Origin: PALSA-1006 sp036171275
GTDB taxonomy: Bacteria > Pseudomonadota > Gammaproteobacteria > Burkholderiales > Gallionellaceae
Reading direction: 5' to 3'
Length of the DNA: 64,000 nucleotides
Assembly: GCA_036171275.1 (NCBI GenBank)
Contig: JAVHQT010000027.1
Location: 1 to 64,000, forward strand
Numbering within the stretch: the stretch's first letter is position 1; every line of letters begins with the position of its first letter. Under the pieces are notes generated by a model. The model did not search any database, was not told where the DNA came from, and saw only the letters and a list, made by a program, of their open reading frames with translations. The position numbers and the translations under genes were made by a program. This document shows, piece by piece, positions 1 through 7,322 of this stretch.

Positions 1-927
1 CATCCTTACGGTCACGCTCGCATTGAAACTGCCACATCTTTAATTTTAGGTGTGACCTTGGCAGGACTTGGCGTTGGACTGCTGATTGCCGCCGGCATTC
101 GGTTGCAACACCCCGAACAAGTACAACCAGTGCAGTCGTTTACGCTTTGGGTTGCCATCATTGCACTCGCCGCAAAAGAAGGCATGTTTCGCTATATGTT
201 GGCAGTGGCACAAAAAGTGCGTTCCCAAATGTTAATTGCCAATGCTTGGCACGCGCGTTCTGATGCCGCCTCGTCACTGGTCGTGATTGTCGGTATTATT
301 GGCAATTTAATGGGCTACACTTTTTTAGATCTAGTCGCCTCGGCAGTCGTCGGCATTATGATTGCACACATGGGCATTAAATTCGCCAAAGATGCGTTAG
401 CCGAACTGGTGGATACGGGATTAGATGAAGCAGAAGTGACTGCCATTGCTGAAACACTGAAAAATACACCCGGCGTGCTGGGGCTGCATGAATTGCGTAC
501 TCGAAAAATGGCCGACAACGCCTTAGTCGATGCCCACATTATGGTCGATCCTAAAATCAGCGTCTCCGAAGGGCATTACATCGCCGAAGCAGCGCGCGCG
601 GGCGTGTTAGCTAAGCATCATGTTTTGGATGTGATGGTACATATCGACCCGGAAGACGATCATGCAGCAAAACCCAATGTCAATTTGCCCTCACGCGAAA
701 CGCTGCTAGCGCATTTAAGCACCCGCCTAGGAAATACTGACCTGATGGGCGATGCACAAATTGTGCTTCATTACTTAAGCGGCAAAGTGGAGGTCGAAAT
801 ATTGCTTAACCAAACCCATCATCAAGAGCACAGCTTCATTGAACGACTTCAGCAACAAGCTGAATTAATTGAACTGGATGATGCTACTTTTAGGCGCATC
901 CGAATTTATCTAAGTGCAACGCCTTAG
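1..927 (+). CDS. Cation diffusion facilitator (CDF/FieF-like) metal transporter, 5' end cut by window
   Basis: Inner-membrane proton-coupled exporter of divalent cations such as Zn, Fe or Co. The reading frame is open from base 1, so the start lies outside the window. The first visible residues HPYGHARIET are the signature of the loop after TM2. The TM5 metal site appears as HARSD followed by a hydrophobic helix, and the cytoplasmic domain contains the family's typical VHIDPEDD near residue 200 of the visible part. About 90 residues follow that point, longer than E. coli FieF; this tail ends in a second small alpha/beta-looking segment of unknown role. Metal specificity cannot be read because the TM2 site is missing. 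It is co-directional with glnA but separated by about 295 bases that hold glnA control sites. Confidence 0.85.
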   Translation, partial: HPYGHARIETATSLILGVTLAGLGVGLLIAAGIRLQHPEQVQPVQSFTLWVAIIALAAKEGMFRYMLAVAQKVRSQMLIANAWHARSDAASSLVVIVGIIGNLMGYTFLDLVASAVVGIMIAHMGIKFAKDALAELVDTGLDEAEVTAIAETLKNTPGVLGLHELRTRKMADNALVDAHIMVDPKISVSEGHYIAEAARAGVLAKHHVLDVMVHIDPEDDHAAKPNVNLPSRETLLAHLSTRLGNTDLMGDAQIVLHYLSGKVEVEILLNQTHHQEHSFIERLQQQAELIELDDATFRRIRIYLSATP

Positions 928-936
928 GACAGCATT

Positions 937-950
937 GATTTATTCCGTTC
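937..950. repeat. Short dispersed repeat GATTTATTCCGTTC, copy 1
   Basis: This 14-base string lies just after the transporter stop codon. It recurs exactly at 45227-45240, and its last 11 bases recur at 59400-59410, always outside genes. The bases that follow here (GTGCTGAACC) resemble the inner part of common REP-type palindromes, so it may be a decayed REP element. Inference only. Confidence 0.4.
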
Positions 951-983
951 GTGCTGAACCTTACGCCCAGTTCAGAGTGAACA

Positions 984-1022
984 GTTGCTTTACTCGGCGT
1001 TGCTTTACTCGGCGTTTCTTTA
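984..1022. repeat. 15-bp tandem repeat (two exact copies plus a partial third)
   Basis: GTTGCTTTACTCGGC occurs twice back to back (984-998 and 999-1013), and a third partial copy, GTTTCTTTA, follows with one change. It lies immediately upstream of the predicted NtrC sites of glnA. It looks like a slippage-type duplication; a regulatory role is possible but not shown. Confidence 0.7.
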
Positions 1023-1032
1023 GCCTTCACCT

Positions 1033-1079
1033 TGCTCCAAAAAGGTGCAGTTTTAGAATGACCGCACTATACTGAAGCA
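1033..1079 (+). promoter_or_regulatory. Candidate NtrC enhancer sites upstream of glnA
   Basis: The stretch at 1033-1049 (TGCTCC, five A, GGTGCA) matches the 17-bp NtrC palindrome TGCACC-N5-GGTGCA with one mismatch. A weaker copy at 1063-1079 matches 9 of the 12 defined bases. Their centres are 30 bp apart, close to three helical turns. They sit about 130 and 100 bp before the start predicted from the sigma-54 promoter, as in enterobacterial glnA control regions. Confidence 0.65.
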
Positions 1080-1143
1080 CATTTTTTTACCCATTCCAAC
1101 CAATGAATATGGCAAAATGCGCATCCAATTAAGGACAACACGA

Positions 1144-1160
1144 TTGGCATGGTTTATGCT
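1144..1160 (+). promoter_or_regulatory. Sigma-54 (RpoN) promoter of glnA
   Basis: TTGGCATGGTTTATGCT matches the -24/-12 consensus TTGGCACG-N4-TTGCW. The invariant GG and GC are present with exactly 10 bases between them. Transcription would start near 1170, giving a leader of about 50 nt before glnA. Together with the upstream NtrC-like palindromes this predicts induction under nitrogen limitation. Confidence 0.75.
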
Positions 1161-1222
1161 GACAATGTCCGAAAGTTTTTTTGTTTGAATTGATTGTTTA
1201 ATAATGATTAGGAGAAGCCACG

Positions 1223-2638
1223 ATGTTCAAGTCAGCAGCAGAAGCCGTACAGTCTATCCAAAGCGGTGAATATAAATTCGTCGATTTACGTTTTACTGAT
1301 ACACGCGGCAAAGAGCAGCACGTCTCTGTACCCGCCAAATATTTTGGCGAAGACAAATTTAGCGAAGGTCACGCCTTTGATGGCTCATCCATTGCTGGCT
1401 GGAAAGGCATTCAAGCTTCCGATATGTTGTTAATGCCAGACCCAACCACTGCGTATCTTGACCCTTTTATGGATGAACCTACCTTGGTCATTACCTGCGA
1501 TGTGGTTGAACCTTCTGATGGCAAAGGCTATGACCGCGACCCACGCTCAATCGCAAAACGCGGGGAGGCTTATTTAAAATCGACCGGCATTGGCGATACT
1601 GCTTTCTTTGGACCTGAACCAGAATTCTTTATTTTTGATTCAGTTAATTGGAAAATTGATATGTCCGGCTGCTCAGTCAAAATCAATTCTGAAGAAGCCG
1701 CTTGGTCATCCGATGAAAAATTTGAAGGCGGAAACACCGGTCACCGCCCCGTCGTTAAAGGCGGCTATTTCCCCGTTCCTCCTGTTGATAGCTTGAACGA
1801 CATTCGCGCTGCCATGTGCTTAGCATTAGAAGACATCGGCATCGAGGTTGAAGTGCATCACCACGAAGTGGCAACCGCTGGACAATGCGAAATTGGCACA
1901 AAATTCAGCACCTTGGTCAAGCGTGCCGACCAAACGCAAGCCTTGAAATATGTGGTGCACAACGTAGCGCATCAATATGGAAAAACAGCGACTTTTATGC
2001 CCAAGCCCATCGTTGGTGACAACGGTTCTGGGATGCACGTTCACCAATCAATCTGGAAAGAAGGCAAAAATACCTTCGCTGGCAATGGCTACGCAGGTCT
2101 ATCTGAAACCGCCTTGTTCTACATCGGCGGCATCATCAAGCACGCAAAAGCACTGAACGCGATTTGCAACCCTGGTACAAACTCTTACAAACGCTTAGTT
2201 CCACATTACGAAGCGCCGGTAAAACTTGCCTATTCCGCTAAGAATCGTTCTGCTTCGATTCGTATTCCACACGTTGCCAGCGATAAAGCACGTCGCATTG
2301 AAACACGTTTTCCTGATCCAACTGCCAATCCGTATCTGTGCTTTACCGCGCTCATGATGGCCGGCTTAGACGGCATTCAAAACAAGATTCATCCTGGCGA
2401 TCCAGCCGACAAAAATCTGTATGACTTGCCACCTGAAGAAGATGCAAAGATCCCAACCGTCTCTGCCTCATTGGATGAATCTTTGGCAAACTTGGATAAA
2501 GATAGAGAATTCTTAACGCGTGGCGGTGTGTTTTCAAGTGACTTTATTGATGCCTTTATCGCGCTAAAAATGGAAGAGGTTAATCGTATTCGGATGACAA
2601 CCCACCCTGTAGAATTTGAAATGTACTACAGTATCTAA
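1223..2638 (+). CDS. glnA: Glutamine synthetase type I (GlnA)
   Basis: ATP-dependent condensation of ammonium with glutamate in the cytoplasm; the central ammonium-assimilating enzyme, expected to be a dodecamer. The protein is 471 residues, the usual length for type I-beta. The sequence KNLYDLPPEE carries the adenylylation tyrosine (about Tyr400), so activity is probably controlled by GlnE/PII. The catalytic-domain strings GSGMHVHQS and NRSASIRIP are intact. The start is set by AGGAGA eight bases before the ATG. A sigma-54 promoter and NtrC-like sites lie upstream and a strong terminator follows, so it is probably transcribed alone. No ntrBC genes are next to it. Confidence 0.97.
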   Translation: MFKSAAEAVQSIQSGEYKFVDLRFTDTRGKEQHVSVPAKYFGEDKFSEGHAFDGSSIAGWKGIQASDMLLMPDPTTAYLDPFMDEPTLVITCDVVEPSDGKGYDRDPRSIAKRGEAYLKSTGIGDTAFFGPEPEFFIFDSVNWKIDMSGCSVKINSEEAAWSSDEKFEGGNTGHRPVVKGGYFPVPPVDSLNDIRAAMCLALEDIGIEVEVHHHEVATAGQCEIGTKFSTLVKRADQTQALKYVVHNVAHQYGKTATFMPKPIVGDNGSGMHVHQSIWKEGKNTFAGNGYAGLSETALFYIGGIIKHAKALNAICNPGTNSYKRLVPHYEAPVKLAYSAKNRSASIRIPHVASDKARRIETRFPDPTANPYLCFTALMMAGLDGIQNKIHPGDPADKNLYDLPPEEDAKIPTVSASLDESLANLDKDREFLTRGGVFSSDFIDAFIALKMEEVNRIRMTTHPVEFEMYYSI

Positions 2639-2655
2639 GCAAGTCAGTAACTGAC

Positions 2656-2685
2656 AAAAATGGAGCCTTCGGGCTCCATTTTTTT
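2656..2685 (+). terminator. Rho-independent terminator of glnA
   Basis: A 12-bp perfect stem (AAAAATGGAGCC / GGCTCCATTTTT) closes a TTCG tetraloop and runs into seven T, starting 17 bases after the glnA stop codon. Confidence 0.92.
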
Positions 2686-2771
2686 CAAGCATTCGATTGC
2701 AATGGGCTTGCGATACTATCCAGCTCAATCCGCATACCCTATACTTCGCAACTCATTTTTTCCACACTATT

Positions 2772-3290
2772 ATGAAGTTGCCCTATTTTTTTCTATTCTG
2801 TAGTTTCTGTTTTGCGGGGCACGCCCAAGCTGAAATCTACAAGCGCGTCGATGCAGAGGGTCGGGTAACGTATTCAAGCACCCCATTAAAAGGTTCAACT
2901 CGCCTGTATTTATCGCCAGTGGAAAAGATGCCGCCGCCGCAAACTGTCGCGCCAACGGGAAGTTCGGCCACCGCTCAATCTGCGCGTATGCGTCGAAACG
3001 AAGAAGCAGCGAATTTCCCGCGCGTCGATTCACTGACACAAAGAAGCCGAGATAATATGCGACGGCGTATTTTGGAAGATGAACTCAGTGCAGAACAAAA
3101 AGCACGGGCTGAAATGCAAAAGAAAATAAGCGACACGCTGAACAATCCAGAAATGGATCGAAGCGCAGAGGGGAAATTGATCCAAAATAACGCGCGGCAA
3201 GAAGAAAAACTGGCCGCACTGAGCGCTCAACTACGCACGCATGAAAAGAACATTTCGGCCTTAAAAACCGAGCTGGCGAATCAACGGTAA
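2772..3290 (+). CDS. DUF4124-domain periplasmic protein
   Basis: Protein of 172 residues starting at an ATG. A longer in-frame TTG start at 2697 would put 25 extra residues ahead of a clear signal peptide (MKLPYFFLFCSFCFAGHAQA), so the ATG is preferred. The mature N-terminus, EIYKRVDAEGRVTYSSTP, is the DUF4124 signature. The C-terminal 90 residues are charged and predicted coiled-coil, rich in E, K, R and A. DUF4124 proteins commonly lie next to glnA in Betaproteobacteria; their function is unknown. The glnA terminator separates the two genes here. Confidence 0.8.
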   Translation: MKLPYFFLFCSFCFAGHAQAEIYKRVDAEGRVTYSSTPLKGSTRLYLSPVEKMPPPQTVAPTGSSATAQSARMRRNEEAANFPRVDSLTQRSRDNMRRRILEDELSAEQKARAEMQKKISDTLNNPEMDRSAEGKLIQNNARQEEKLAALSAQLRTHEKNISALKTELANQR

Positions 3291-3390
3291 ATCGCGTCTT
3301 GATTTAAGTCATGACATCGTAGGACTAATAGAAGCAACTGAATATTTATTTTAGTAAGCCCTTGATTTTAAACACAAATGGAGAACCTGC

Positions 3391-4764
3391 ATGATGAACA
3401 AGACGTCCCTGAACCTTGCTTTACTTTCTGCCCTTAGTTTATCGGCGAACTCAGTCTTTGCGTTGCCTTTTAACTCGTTTGATCCTCGTTCAATGGGAAT
3501 GGGCGGAGCGGGCGTTGCGGTTGGCGATCCGGCAACCGCGCCTTTTTTTAATCCAGCCTTACTATCAGCATCAGACCCCGCTAAGAAATACTCGGTTGAG
3601 TTTCCGGTGATCGGCGTGCGTTTGTACGACCCGGCCAATATGCGGACGGAGATGGATACGCTAAATACTCAAACGACGAATTTAACAAACTCAACAACGC
3701 TGTTAGCGAATGGTTTGAACGGTACTAACTTGAATCTGACAACCGTTAGTCAAACGTCTGCTAACTTAACCACGGTTGCCAATAATATTGATCAAGTTAA
3801 TGCGACTTTGGCAAAGTTGAGTAATCAGCCGCTACAAGGTGAGTTTGGGGCGGCGGCCGTAATCGGCGTTCCTGGGCAGAATTATGGCGTTGCGTTTTAT
3901 GCGAATGCTTACGGGGCAGTGGGCGGAACACTCGAGTATAAAGATGCTGGAACGTTGAGTACTTTATCTGCTACCGCGCGTAGCTCCGCCACTGCTTGTA
4001 CAGCCGTAAACAGTGGAAATTATACCTCTGGTGATACGACAACTTGTGCTAATGGATTGACTAATTTACAAAATATTACGCTCGCTTCGAGAATCCATCT
4101 GCGTGGTGTAACAATAGCAGAAGCGGGTTTATCCATTTCACACGGTTTCGCTAAGACGCTCAAAGCCCCTAGCGATTGGTCACTCGGCGTTACACCCAAA
4201 ATTATTCAATTGCAATTGTTTGATGCCTCGCTTGACCCCGCCAAAAACAGCTCTGACGCAACTGGCAACGATTATCTCGCGACTTATAGCACGATGAATT
4301 TGGACGTCGGTGCGGCGAAGGTTTATGCCAACGGCTGGCGCACCGGTGCGGTCATCAAAAACCTAATTCCACAATCGTTTGATTTTAAAACTGCGCCCAC
4401 TCCTGGTGCAACGCCCGTTGCCAATGGCTCAACGTTGAATTTAAACCCGCAAGTTCGCGTGGGTGTTTCGCATGAAAATAGCTGGTCAACCGTAGCGCTG
4501 GACGTTGATTTGACACAAAACGACCCTGCTGGATTGGAAAATAAATCACAATATGTCGCCTTGGGTGGCGAGTTAAGCGCGTGGGGTTGGGCGCAATTTC
4601 GTGCGGGCTATCGTGCTGATTTAGTCAACTCAAGCCGCAACGTAGCCTCTCTGGGTTTAGGCATGTCACCGCGCATTCCGTATTTTAAAATCCATACAGA
4701 TATTGCCGTTGCAGGCAATGCAAACGAAATAGGTGCTTCGCTGCGCTTCGGTTTTAATTTCTAA
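3391..4764 (+). CDS. TraF-like (PF13729-type) outer-membrane beta-barrel protein
   Basis: Protein of 457 residues with an N-terminal signal peptide ending near SVFA-LPFN. The segment SMGMGGAGVAVGDPATAPFFNPAL is typical of the family annotated as 'conjugal transfer protein TraF', a FadL/OmpP1-like barrel. The C-terminus ends in alternating residues closing on phenylalanine (GASLRFGFNF), an outer-membrane insertion signal. Residues 85-150 are an Asn/Thr-rich, coil-like insert. Nothing nearby is conjugative, so a transfer role is unlikely; function is unknown. GGAG lies 7 bases before the first of two adjacent ATGs. Confidence 0.72.
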   Translation: MMNKTSLNLALLSALSLSANSVFALPFNSFDPRSMGMGGAGVAVGDPATAPFFNPALLSASDPAKKYSVEFPVIGVRLYDPANMRTEMDTLNTQTTNLTNSTTLLANGLNGTNLNLTTVSQTSANLTTVANNIDQVNATLAKLSNQPLQGEFGAAAVIGVPGQNYGVAFYANAYGAVGGTLEYKDAGTLSTLSATARSSATACTAVNSGNYTSGDTTTCANGLTNLQNITLASRIHLRGVTIAEAGLSISHGFAKTLKAPSDWSLGVTPKIIQLQLFDASLDPAKNSSDATGNDYLATYSTMNLDVGAAKVYANGWRTGAVIKNLIPQSFDFKTAPTPGATPVANGSTLNLNPQVRVGVSHENSWSTVALDVDLTQNDPAGLENKSQYVALGGELSAWGWAQFRAGYRADLVNSSRNVASLGLGMSPRIPYFKIHTDIAVAGNANEIGASLRFGFNF

Positions 4765-4796
4765 TTCTTCAATACAATCAATACGTTATAAATAAA

Positions 4797-5645
4797 ATGT
4801 CTCGTCATTTTACCCTCACCACAGCGTGCGCTGATCGCTCCGGCATTATTGCAAAGGTGAGCGGTTTTATTGCTCAACATGGCGGCTTTATTGTTGCGGC
4901 GAATTATCATACCGAGCATTCGGCGCAACAATTTTTTATGCGTCAAGAAATTCGTGCGGATTCTTTACCTTTTAGTGCGGTTGATTTTCGGCAGCGCTTT
5001 GCGCCTTTAGCGGCTGAATTAGAAATGAATTGGCAGCTTCGTGATTCGGCAGAAAAAAAGCGGCTGGTCATTTTGGTGAGTCAGCAAGATCATTGTTTAA
5101 ACGACTTATTGCAGCGTTGGCGTTGCGGCGAGTTGGACGTTGATATTCCGTGCGTGATTTCCAATCATGCCGATTTACGTAGTTTTGTTGAATGGCACGG
5201 CATTCCTTTTATTTTGCTAGAGATGCATGATAAGCGCTTGGCGTTTGAAAAAACGCTTGAATTATTTGAGTATTATCAAGCAGATACGATGGTGCTAGCC
5301 CGATTTATGCAAATCTTGCCACCTTGGCTTTGTCAGCGTTTAGCAGGGCGAATCATCAATATTCATCATAGTTTTTTGCCTTCTTTTGTAGGTGCAAAAC
5401 CCTACCATCAAGCCTATCAGCGCGGTGTTAAATTGATTGGTGCAACCTGTCATTACGTGACGGATGACTTGGATGCGGGCCCGATTATTGAACAAGACAC
5501 GGTGCGAATTGATCACGGTGACAGCGTGGAAGACCTTGTTCGTTATGGGCGCGATATTGAAAAAGTGGTGCTTGCTCGCGGCTTGCGTTATCACATTGAA
5601 GATCGGGTGCTCGTCTGTGGCAATAAAACCATTGTTTTTAAATAA
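4797..5645 (+). CDS. purU: Formyltetrahydrofolate deformylase (PurU)
   Basis: Hydrolyses 10-formyl-THF to formate and THF, balancing one-carbon pools and supplying formate for purine synthesis. The 282-residue protein has an N-terminal ACT domain (about residues 1-80, TACADRSGIIAKVSGFI) and a formyltransferase-fold domain. The catalytic N-H-D set is present: N and H in INIHHSFLPSF and D in YVTDDLDAGPIIEQD. It is co-directional with dnaB 64 bp downstream. No strong Shine-Dalgarno is visible before the ATG. Confidence 0.93.
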   Translation: MSRHFTLTTACADRSGIIAKVSGFIAQHGGFIVAANYHTEHSAQQFFMRQEIRADSLPFSAVDFRQRFAPLAAELEMNWQLRDSAEKKRLVILVSQQDHCLNDLLQRWRCGELDVDIPCVISNHADLRSFVEWHGIPFILLEMHDKRLAFEKTLELFEYYQADTMVLARFMQILPPWLCQRLAGRIINIHHSFLPSFVGAKPYHQAYQRGVKLIGATCHYVTDDLDAGPIIEQDTVRIDHGDSVEDLVRYGRDIEKVVLARGLRYHIEDRVLVCGNKTIVFK

Positions 5646-5709
5646 TTCCACAAAACGAGTCGGTTCGACTTACGTGTAAAATCAGCGCCCACCCATTTAT
5701 TTGAACATC

Positions 5710-7110
5710 ATGGAAAATTATTCCGCACCTCCCGATTATCAACTTGAAGCGATTAAATTACCTCCCCATTCCGTTGAGGCCGAGCAATCGGTACTGGGCG
5801 GTATTTTGTTGGATACTAGTGCTTGGGACAAAATTGCTGATTTAATTACCGAGCGCGATTTTTATCGCAATGAACATCGGCTGATTTTTCGCCACATTGG
5901 GCGCTTAACCGAGCACGGTAAGCCGGTCGATGCGATTACCGTTGCTGAATCGCTGGAAAATAATGGCGAGTTAGACAAAGTTGGCGGCTTGGTTTACATC
6001 GGTTCTTTGGCGCAAAATGTTCCGACTGCGGCGAATATTCGGCGTTATGCAGAAATTGTCCGGGAACGCTCAATCATGCGTAAATTGGTTGAGGTGGGTA
6101 GCGACATTGCGACGAGCGCCTATAACCCCGGTGGACGCTCTGCGGGGCAATTATTGGACGAGGCTGAAAGCCGTGTGTTACAAATTAACGAGGAAGGCGA
6201 GCGTGGTAATCAAGGTTTCGTGCCCATTCCGCCTTTGTTGACGCAAGTAGTCGAGCGCATTGAAACCCTGTATGGAAGAGATAATGACAGTGATGTCACC
6301 GGCGTAGCAACCGGTTTTGCCGATCTAGACAAAATGACTTCTGGCTTGCAACCTGGGGATTTGGTCGTGGTGGCTGGTCGTCCCAGTATGGGGAAAACCG
6401 CTTTTTCGATCAACATTGCAGAAAACATTGCACTTGATTCCAACAAGGCGGTGGCCATTTTCAGTATGGAAATGGGCGGTACGCAACTGGCGATGCGGAT
6501 GATTGGTTCGGTCGGTCGCTTGAATCAGCATACTTTGCGCACTGGCAAACTCGAAGATGAAGATTGGTCACGCATGACGAACGCGCTAGGACGTTTAAAT
6601 GACGCGCCCATTTTTATTGATGAAACCGCCGCCTTAAATTCACTGGAATTACGTTCACGGGCGCGGCGTTTGCATCGGCAGAATGAACAAAAGGGCGGTT
6701 TAGGGTTGATTGTGATCGACTATTTACAGCTCATGTCTTCTTCGGCTTCCGGTGGCAAAGGGGGAGAAAATCGTGCCACCGAAATTTCTGAAATCTCGCG
6801 CTCCCTGAAAGCCTTAGCCAAAGAATTGCATGTGCCCGTGATTGCGTTATCACAGTTGAATCGGAGTTTGGAACAACGCCCCAATAAGCGGCCGGTGATG
6901 TCTGATCTGCGTGAATCCGGCGCGATTGAACAAGATGCCGATCTGATTTTATTTATTTATCGGGATGAGGTTTATAACCCAGATTCGCCAGACAAAGGAA
7001 AAGCTGAAATCATTATTGGCAAACAGCGTAATGGGCCAATTGGGACGGTAGCCCTAGCGTTCAGAGGTGAATTTACCCGTTTTGAAAATCTAGCTCATGG
7101 CAGTTATTAA
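5710..7110 (+). CDS. dnaB: Replicative DNA helicase (DnaB)
   Basis: Hexameric 5'-3' helicase of the replication fork. The 466-residue protein has an N-terminal DnaB domain (about 20-120), a linker, and a RecA-fold domain with Walker A GRPSMGKT and Walker B LIVIDYLQLM. DnaB signatures HVPVIALSQLNRSLEQR and SDLRESGAIEQDADLI follow. No intein is present. An in-frame TTG three codons upstream is possible, but the ATG is preferred. The usual upstream partner rplI is absent; purU lies there instead. Confidence 0.96.
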   Translation: MENYSAPPDYQLEAIKLPPHSVEAEQSVLGGILLDTSAWDKIADLITERDFYRNEHRLIFRHIGRLTEHGKPVDAITVAESLENNGELDKVGGLVYIGSLAQNVPTAANIRRYAEIVRERSIMRKLVEVGSDIATSAYNPGGRSAGQLLDEAESRVLQINEEGERGNQGFVPIPPLLTQVVERIETLYGRDNDSDVTGVATGFADLDKMTSGLQPGDLVVVAGRPSMGKTAFSINIAENIALDSNKAVAIFSMEMGGTQLAMRMIGSVGRLNQHTLRTGKLEDEDWSRMTNALGRLNDAPIFIDETAALNSLELRSRARRLHRQNEQKGGLGLIVIDYLQLMSSSASGGKGGENRATEISEISRSLKALAKELHVPVIALSQLNRSLEQRPNKRPVMSDLRESGAIEQDADLILFIYRDEVYNPDSPDKGKAEIIIGKQRNGPIGTVALAFRGEFTRFENLAHGSY

Positions 7111-7246
7111 CCTAAAAAAACCTTAACTAAATCGACTGTGAGTGACAATTTAGTGTGTTTTCTTTTGCTAGGCTTTTTTTAATGGCGGGTTATAAAGTTA
7201 AAGGCGCACACAATAATGCGGCGTTTAAACCACGTCGTTAAATATG

Positions 7247-7273
7247 TAACTACATGATTATAAAGGTTTTTTT
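7247..7273 (+). other. Recurrent intergenic motif TAACTACATGATTATAAA + T-run, copy A
   Basis: An 18-base string followed by GG and seven T in the convergent gap between dnaB and asnB. Close relatives occur at 30878, 32151, 52740 and 63313, each upstream of a plus-strand gene. Here the only following start (ATG 7274) opens a 23-codon frame running into the asnB 3' end, so this copy may be left over from a lost gene. Confidence 0.45.
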
Positions 7274-7322
7274 ATGATTTTGTTTGTGCATACTCGACTC
7301 AATTACCATTGTTCAGTTGCAG

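Noticed and set aside
4761..4946. 61-codon minus-strand frame overlapping the purU start
   Set aside because: Shadow of the purU ACT domain; no signal of selection as protein.
7126..7154. Inverted repeat ACTAAAT/ATTTAGT after dnaB as a terminator
   Set aside because: The 7-bp stem is almost all A-T with a 15-base loop, and the following T-rich stretch is interrupted; too weak to call.
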